64,000 bases of DNA from Epiperipatus broadwayi. Taxonomy: Eukaryota > Onychophora > Udeonychophora > Euonychophora > Peripatidae. Where the stretch lies: the NCBI GenBank assembly GCA_028023455.1, contig JAQFVV010000027.1:10105845-10169844 (forward strand). The letters are read 5' to 3'. The position numbers and the translations under genes are program-made. The notes beneath the pieces were generated by a model. The model had not been told where the DNA came from. It searched no databases and saw nothing but the letters and a program-made list of their open reading frames with translations. Shown in pieces: positions 57,968 to 64,000 of the stretch. Position 1 is the first letter of the stretch, and every line of letters begins with the position of its first letter.

Positions 57968-58749
57968 GTAAGTTAAAGCTAATTATTTATAAAATATTAG
58001 TGAGATTATAGTTGTTAACGTAGAACAGAATTTTGAAATGTTATAGAAGTTACTTTTAACTTTAATGCTGTTTGTATATAAAATTTGGCTTATATGTTCG
58101 TAAAACTAAACATTTTTCATTTTAACTATTACTTATTTATTGATAGTTTGTATTGTTTTTGCTCTTTTTCTAAATACAACATAAAGCTAAGTTAAAACAT
58201 TGCTTTTATTCACTTCACATAAAATAAGGAACGTAGACAGATGAAACCGATGAATTCAATTTATACAGTATTGTATATTCGGGATGTGTTTTTAGAACCA
58301 TTTTTTTTATCCCTTTATAGATGATGGCATTGTTTTCAAACATAAAGAAATAATTTTAAGAAGTAGGTCACTGATTTGCAAATGCGGTTTAATTACCGGT
58401 AAATTCAACTTAAACGTTTGATACATATATCACGTGATTTACAACGTTTAATTTAACTTTATTTTACTTTTTTGAGTTTTATTTGAATTGAGCTGTATCG
58501 AAATGATAGCATAAATATTGCTAGCATGTTTTAATTTGCAAATATTAAAAAAAAAACTATAAACTATTTTTAGTTTTAGAAAAACCAATAATTATCTGTA
58601 CTAAGTAGCCAGACATTAAAGAATATATTTATGACCTCAAAAAGAATTTATCTCTGTTAGATAATTAGTATTATTGCAATTTTAACTGACTAAATCCAGT
58701 ATCGACCAAATTTTATATAGTTACAATTAGAAAAAACGTTTATTTCCAG

Positions 58750-58795
58750 GTTAAAAGCAAAGATCATTTCCATTGGGGAACCTGATTGGAGATAA
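58750..58795 (+). CDS. Possible following exon with stop
   Basis: An acceptor cgtttatttccag|g at 58749 joins in phase to the exon ending at 57967: GT|G (Val), then LKAKIISIGEPDWR and TAA at 58793-58795. It would make an 86-residue product with the 5' exon. The stop right after 15 codons may instead mean that the true next exon lies beyond this window. Confidence 0.25.
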
Positions 58796-58939
58796 GCCGT
58801 TTGCAGACCTCCAGCCGATATTAGTCGGATTCATTTAAATTCAAAATGTTACGAATAAAATCGACAAATGATGATAATTTCGACAAATGATGATAATTTC
58901 GCATTAGGTGGATAATATTTAAATACAAGTATAACATAT

Positions 58940-59345
58940 ATATATATTTAAGCTATATGTAATTAAAGGGGATTTGAACCCAGACCTTCAAGCTCCCTTT
59001 AGTCATTCACTCCATCTTATGTAACCAATACACACACATACTTGCAAAAAATATATCTCCAATATCCACATTTTGTGCTGAACCAGCACTGATATGGATC
59101 GCTGATTTAGAGTAGAGAAGATTGAAGCCTGTCGATTAAAGTTTGAAGATTTGCTATCTTAATGTAAACCAAGCACTGATTGTATATATGTGTTGGAGAT
59201 GATAATTCAGACCAACTGATGAATACTGGTTCAGCACCAAATACACATATTGGAGAATTTTTTTTTTTTACACATGTACGTGCTATGTGCATCAATTGGC
59301 TAAAGGGACTTTGAAGATCTGAGTTCAAATCCCCTCTAATTAGTT
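58940..59345. repeat. Family C repeat, paired copies
   Basis: 59000-59160 carries ccagaccttcaagctccctt, cagcactgatatggatc, minus orientation. 59160-59345 carries ccaagcactgattgtatata, tgatgaatactggttcagca and the tRNA-like end tgcatcaattggctaaaggg actttgaagatctgagttca aatcccc in plus orientation. Together they form an inverted pair. Confidence 0.5.
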
Positions 59346-59469
59346 GGATATGTAAATAAATGTAATATTGTCAAATTAATTGCGCGATAAAATTAATTGA
59401 AACCAAAAGTAGATATTATTGAAAAAAAATTTACTGCAAATCGTGAATAAGATAAAAAAAATACTTCTC

Positions 59470-59765
59470 TTACTTAATAAATCCTACTCAATTTGATCGT
59501 TTCTATTTCCCTAGACTAGTTTTTAGTTTTTTACCTTTCATAAATAAGACGTTTTGGATCTGGGAGCAGTCTATCTGAATTTTTTTTATATATCTAATAC
59601 ATCTTTATCAAGCATATATCTTTCAACTATCAAATTATCCGCTTAAAATTTCAAAAACATCTTAATGTTTGAATCTAAGCCAACTTGTTTACATAATCAT
59701 ATAAATCTACATTAGCTCAGTATCTATATATTTTGGTAATGCCATATTTTACCTTGCCTTCCATA
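59470..59765 (+). repeat. Family B repeat
   Basis: cttaataaatcctactcaat, ttccctagactagtttttag, ttggatctgggagcagtcta, gaatctaagccaacttgttt, tatctatatattttggtaat. Confidence 0.55.
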
Positions 59766-59769
59766 ATGG

Positions 59770-59935
59770 ATTAGTCCAGATTCCTGCTTATCTTGATCCG
59801 ATTGAGCATTCATTGCTGCTAACCAATGCTTATATAAAAGAGATAAAGCATAGCCAATGGCAAGAACTGGCCAATAGGCAATGATGCTCACTGAATCTGA
59901 ATGTTTCTATCAAGGTAGAGAATCTGGCAATATAT
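59770..59935 (-). repeat. Interspersed repeat family L, second copy
   Basis: Reverse complement of the 44.5-kb copy: ttagtccagattcctgctta tcttgatccgattgagcatt cattgctgctaacc and ggccaataggcaatgatgct cactgaatctg. Confidence 0.6.
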
Positions 59936-60239
59936 ATATTCAGTCAAAAAGTAGGGTCAAAGAACTACTGTCTCAAGGCTGAAAGATAGAATTCATGTTT
60001 TGCCTACATGTTCTGCAGAGAATTAGTCCTAAAAAGCAGTATATACGTTATCCAGGCAATAGTTATCAAAGCTAATGGTCAACACAGCTAGACAAATCCA
60101 CGTTCAGGGCAAGAACTGCTAGAACCAAATGCCAATATGAGCCAGAAGTGTCACCATACCTACTCATGGGGCAGGCTTCTAAGTTACAGCTGGACATGGT
60201 AGGGAAATATATAAGGGCATTTGATGATGACTTTTTATT

Positions 60240-63030
60240 TAGGTACTTACAACTGCAGATCACTTTCAAGTGAAGGATGATTGCAAGAATTAGAAGAAGA
60301 ACTCTCTTATATAATAAATTGGACATTATTGGACTTTGTGAAGTTAGAAGAAAAGGTGAAGAGACAATTGATTTAAAAAGTGGACATATACTCTATTATA
60401 AAGGCACAAATATTGAAAATACAAGTGGAGTAGGATTCATTATAAATAAAAAGTGGAAGAATAACATTGTGGAGATTGATGGTGTATTGGACAGAGTGAC
60501 AAGATTAGTTATACAACTTAATAGCAGATACCAAATGCAGATAATTCAGGTTTACGCCCTAACAAGTTCTCATAGTGATGAAGTAGTAGAAGATTTTAAT
60601 ATGGATGTACAAAAGGCTTTTGATCAGAGTAAACAACATTTTAAAATTTTTATGGGAGACTTTAATGCTAGAATTGGTAAACAAATGAAAGATGAAAGTG
60701 CTGTAGGTAGTTTTGGTTATGATAATAGAAATGAGAGAGGACATAGACTTGTTGAGTTTGCAGAAGAAGAAAAGCTTTATATTATGAATTCTTTTTTGAG
60801 AAAAATGTTAAAAGGAAATGGACATGGAAGCATCCAAATGAAGGTACACCAGAATTGGCTTATATTTTGACTAACAGGAAATAACATATTTCAAGATTGT
60901 AATGTTTTTAATAAATTTAACACAGGAAGTGATCATCGATTAGTAAGGTGTAAGATAAGTGTTAATGTAAAACTAGAGAGACAAAAAATTATTAAGAAAA
61001 ACAATATTTACAGTTGATATTCCTAATCTTCAGAAACATTCTAATGAATTTAAATTAGAACTTACAAATCGGTTTCACGTATTAGTAGATTTTGAAGATG
61101 ATTCAGATTTGAATGAAATTAATATGAAAATAACTGATACACTTTTAAAAACTGCAACAAAGATAGCTGGTGGAAAAAAGCAGCAATTTCTACTGAGACT
61201 AGAGAATTTATGAAGAAAAGAATGAATATGAAGATATACAAAAGTGATGCATTAAAAAGAATTGAATATCTTGAATTTTGTAAAATGGTGCAAAAAAGAG
61301 TTGAAAATGATATAAGAAAGTATAACTGTGAACTAGCAAGAAATAGAAGAAAATAAAAGTGTTAAGAATGTAAAACAACATTTTGGTATTGGTAGGAAAT
61401 TTATATCTACAATAAGAAAAAAAGATGGAATTATTACTAAAAAGAGAGATGATATAATGAAATTGATAGATTTTTACCAAGAATTATATAGTAATGAAGA
61501 TCTCCTATATCTATTACAGCTTCCAAATTGCCCAGAATTTTAAATGAAGAGGTGAGACATGCAATTAAATGTATGAAGAAAGGAAAGGCTTCAGGTAATG
61601 ATGGAATTATAATTGATATATTGAAAGAAGCAGGTGAAGAAATAGAATTTTTTTTAGCAAAGTTATATACCAAATGTCTAAATGATAAAGATGTACCGGA
61701 TGATTGGAAGAATGCAGTAATAATATTAATATTTAAAAAAGGTGAGAAAGAAGATATTAGAAATTACAGACCTATCAGCCTTTTATCAATTTTATATAAA
61801 ATTTTTGCCAAGATAATTACAACTCGTCTACAGAGAACATTGGATTTCCACCAACCAAGAGAACAAGCTGGATTTAAAAATGGTTTTAGTACAGTAGATC
61901 ATATCCAGGTATTGAGAGAAGTTATAGAAAGAACAAATAAATATGAGTTTTCATTATGTTTTGGATATGTAGATTATGAAAAGGCATTTGATTCTATAAA
62001 CATTTCTTCAATGATTAAAGTATTGGATCATCAAACTATAGATCCAGGATATTGTCATATTTTAAAGAATATTTATAAAAATGCAACAGCAACAATTAGA
62101 TTACATAATGATACTGGGAAAGTCAACATTGAGAAAAGTGTAAGACAAGGTGACTCCATATTTCCAAAACTTTTTACAGCAGTGCTGCAAGAAGTATTTT
62201 GTGGATTAAAATAAGAAACTACAGGAGTAAAAGTAAATGGAGATTATTTAAGTCATTTAGATTTCACAGATGACATAGTTGTTTTTGCAAATAATGCTTC
62301 AGAGCTGCAGGAAATGTTGCAGGATTTATCAGATGAAAGTACAAAAGTAGGACTAAAGATAAATGTTAAAAAGACTAAAGTAATGTTTAATCGATTTGCT
62401 CAAAATATGAAAATAAAAATTGATTATGATGATTTAGAAGTTAACAGTTACAAATACCTTGGTCAGATTATTAATACTGATGGAAACATAATGGAGTAAA
62501 TTAATCATAGAATTAAACTTGTTTGGAGTGCTTTTGGTAGAAATAACTTGATACTAAAAGGAAATATGGTTATGTGTTTGAAAAGGAAGGTTTTTAACAA
62601 ATGTGTTTTACCAGTTCTTACTTATGGATCTGAGACTTGGACACTTAATAGAAGAGCAATACAGAAACTTTAGACCACTCAAAGAAGTATGGAGAGATGT
62701 ATGTTGGGAGTAACAAGAAGAGATCGAAAATGCAATGTATGGGTAAGAGAACAAACAGATGTTACTGACCTCATTGAAAAAATTAAAAAGATTGAAGTGG
62801 AGTTGGGTTGGACATATTGCCAGAAAAGATGATAGTAGATGGACAATTGAAATTTTAAACCGGATTCCAAGAGATTGTAAAAGACCCAGAAAGAAACCAC
62901 ATGTGAGATGGATGGATGAAATAAGAATGTGTGCAGGGGTGATGTGGAGAAGAGAAGCTAAAGATCGAAGAAGATGGATTAAACTTGGAGAGGCCTTCAT
63001 CCTGCAGTGGATTGATAATGGTTGATAATG
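60240..63030 (+). pseudogene. RTE-type LINE, near-complete but inactivated
   Basis: This is the longest LINE copy. The order is an APE-type endonuclease, a reverse transcriptase and a long C-terminal domain. Endonuclease: GTYNCRSLSSE (60240s, other frame), GLCEVRRKGEE with the catalytic Glu, IFMGDFNARIG with the Asp/Asn, and TGSDHRLVRCKI with the Asp-His. Reverse transcriptase: GKASGNDGI, NYRPISLLSILYKIFAKII, FGYVDYEKAFDS with Asp, KSVRQGDS, and the palm box as FTDD where FADD is expected, both Asp kept. Then LKINVKKTKVMFN, YKYLGQIIN, LPVLTYGSETWTLN and the tail GHIARKDDSRWTIEILNRIP ... LQWIDNG. Inactivating marks are a frameshift near 60320, further ones at 60860-61500, and stops at about 62212, 62497 and 62671. 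The 3' end has a TGATAATGATAATGG tail. The 5' end is close to the start of the endonuclease, so an upstream region may be missing. Confidence 0.85.
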
Positions 63031-63034
63031 ATAA

Positions 63035-63240
63035 TGGTCTCTTCTTTTACAGTTCGCACTAGAACTAGGAGCTATAGTTCATCAAATGGTAGCAGGTGGA
63101 GTATAGTCATCTAAAATACATAGTAAATATAAATTTGTATTTGCATTCATGTTTCATTAATAAATATATATTATAAAACTTATTTACACACATTTGTGTT
63201 TATATATACTGTCATATATAAACAATATGTATCTAATGTA
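63035..63240. other. AT-rich spacer
   Basis: No supported feature. Confidence 0.4.
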
Positions 63241-63425
63241 TTTCTTCTACCAGTAGCCATCCCATCAAACTTATCATCATCATAACTCCTTTTTTACTAT
63301 CAGATATCAGCCTGAAATTAAATAACATCTTAATGCTTTGAATCTAAGCCAACTTGCCAGCATAATTATGTAGATCTGATACCAATTCACACCGGTAAAA
63401 ATCACTGGCTTGAATGTATTGATAA
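63241..63425 (+). repeat. Family B repeat, short copy
   Basis: ttctaccagtagccatccca, tatcagcctgaaattaaata, tgctttgaatctaagccaac ttgcc, gtagatctgataccaattca. Confidence 0.5.
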
Positions 63426-63745
63426 GACAGCACAGTACAGGGATAGATTTTCTAAACACTACTATCTGTTGTCAATTAATTACTCACACATATGCTAGAT
63501 AGCTGAACTGAAATAAAAGTAATACATTAATAGGTTGTAATTGATGCTGACGTTATTGATATGAATGAACAACTTATAAATTTATGTCATAAAGACAGGC
63601 AAATAGTTTTTCTAAGATGCAGCTGTTATATTTATTAAAAATCAGATGTTTAACAAAAAAATTATTGCTTGATAAATGCCATAGTTCCAGAAAATATTCA
63701 GGGTGTCATGGAATAAAAGTGATTCTATGTTTATTAAATGTCAAC
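63426..63745. other. Unassigned spacer
   Basis: No supported feature. Confidence 0.4.
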
Positions 63746-64000
63746 CAGCAAAACATCACATGATCACTATATCCTATGCGTACACAAGCTGTTATTGACA
63801 GTAGCAAACTCTGGAGAGTTGCATTAGATTCTTAGATAAGGGTGCAATGCTCTTAGATCCAAAGCTCCTCACTGAAGAGCCACAAGCTAGAAACTATTGG
63901 ATGAGTAGGCACTAGATGAAGATTTTATGCACAACCCTTCCTGCATCCATTGTCTATTAGGCTTGTAATGGGTGGCATTGTGCTTAAATAAGCATAGGAA
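63746..64000 (+). repeat. Family A foldback repeat, internally deleted, runs to window edge
   Basis: Head (aaaacatcacatgatcacta), fused at a deletion to the second arm: ctggagagttgcattagatt, ggtgcaatgctcttagatcc aaagctcctcactgaa, gccacaagctagaaactatt ggatgagtaggcactagatg. Ends at the window limit near agcatagg. Confidence 0.65.

Noticed and set aside
60072-60326. Minus-strand 84-codon frame near the RTE start
   Set aside because: It overlaps the RTE endonuclease start in antisense and has no independent support.

Overview
This window is AT-rich animal DNA. No bacterial-style gene runs are present. The few plausible host coding segments are short exons ending at GTAAGT, GTATGT, GTAATG or GTGAGT splice donors. 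The rest is a dense mosaic of transposable elements: RTE-type and CCHC-type LINEs, Penelope-like elements with GIY-YIG endonuclease ends, tRNA-derived SINEs, small DNA transposons, solo LTRs and several foldback families. Abundant RTE and Penelope elements together with tRNA-SINE arrays suggest a lophotrochozoan such as a mollusc, possibly a cephalopod. That placement is inference only, because no diagnostic host gene is present.

Layout. At 0-5 kb there are a TIR-bearing MITE (about 470-915) and the first copies of the dominant foldback repeat (family A). At 5-13 kb there are RTE tails, a second foldback family, a tRNA-SINE and a diverged relative of family A (family B). At 14.5-21.5 kb there are two minus-strand copies of a CCHC-ending LINE, RTE fragments and a snapback repeat. 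At 22-26 kb there are family A tandem dimers, three tandem tRNA-SINEs, a 170-bp tandem array and an RTE tail. At 30-38.5 kb there are a hAT-type MITE, family A insertions with long target-site duplications, a six-unit tRNA-SINE array, a Penelope fragment and a 542-bp-arm palindrome of another Penelope end. At 38.5-46.5 kb there are an RTE fragment split by a 231-bp insertion, a retroposed tRNA-like sequence, two exons of a putative minus-strand host gene (43567 to 41949), and a solo LTR inserted in an RTE relic. At 47.4-52.3 kb there are a TA-flanked MITE and further family A copies, one of which interrupts a possible host exon. At 54.5-64 kb there are a third LINE relic, a second solo LTR, a putative host first exon encoding a secreted or membrane protein (57753-57967), and the most complete RTE element (about 60240-63030).

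No element looks fully intact. The autonomous families (RTE, CCHC LINE, Penelope) carry stops or frameshifts. The short families (tRNA-SINEs, family A/B foldbacks, MITEs) must have been moved by enzymes encoded elsewhere. The most notable signals are the foldback family with 10-16 bp target-site duplications, the near-perfect Penelope palindrome, the nested insertions with exact duplications, and the two putative host gene fragments.
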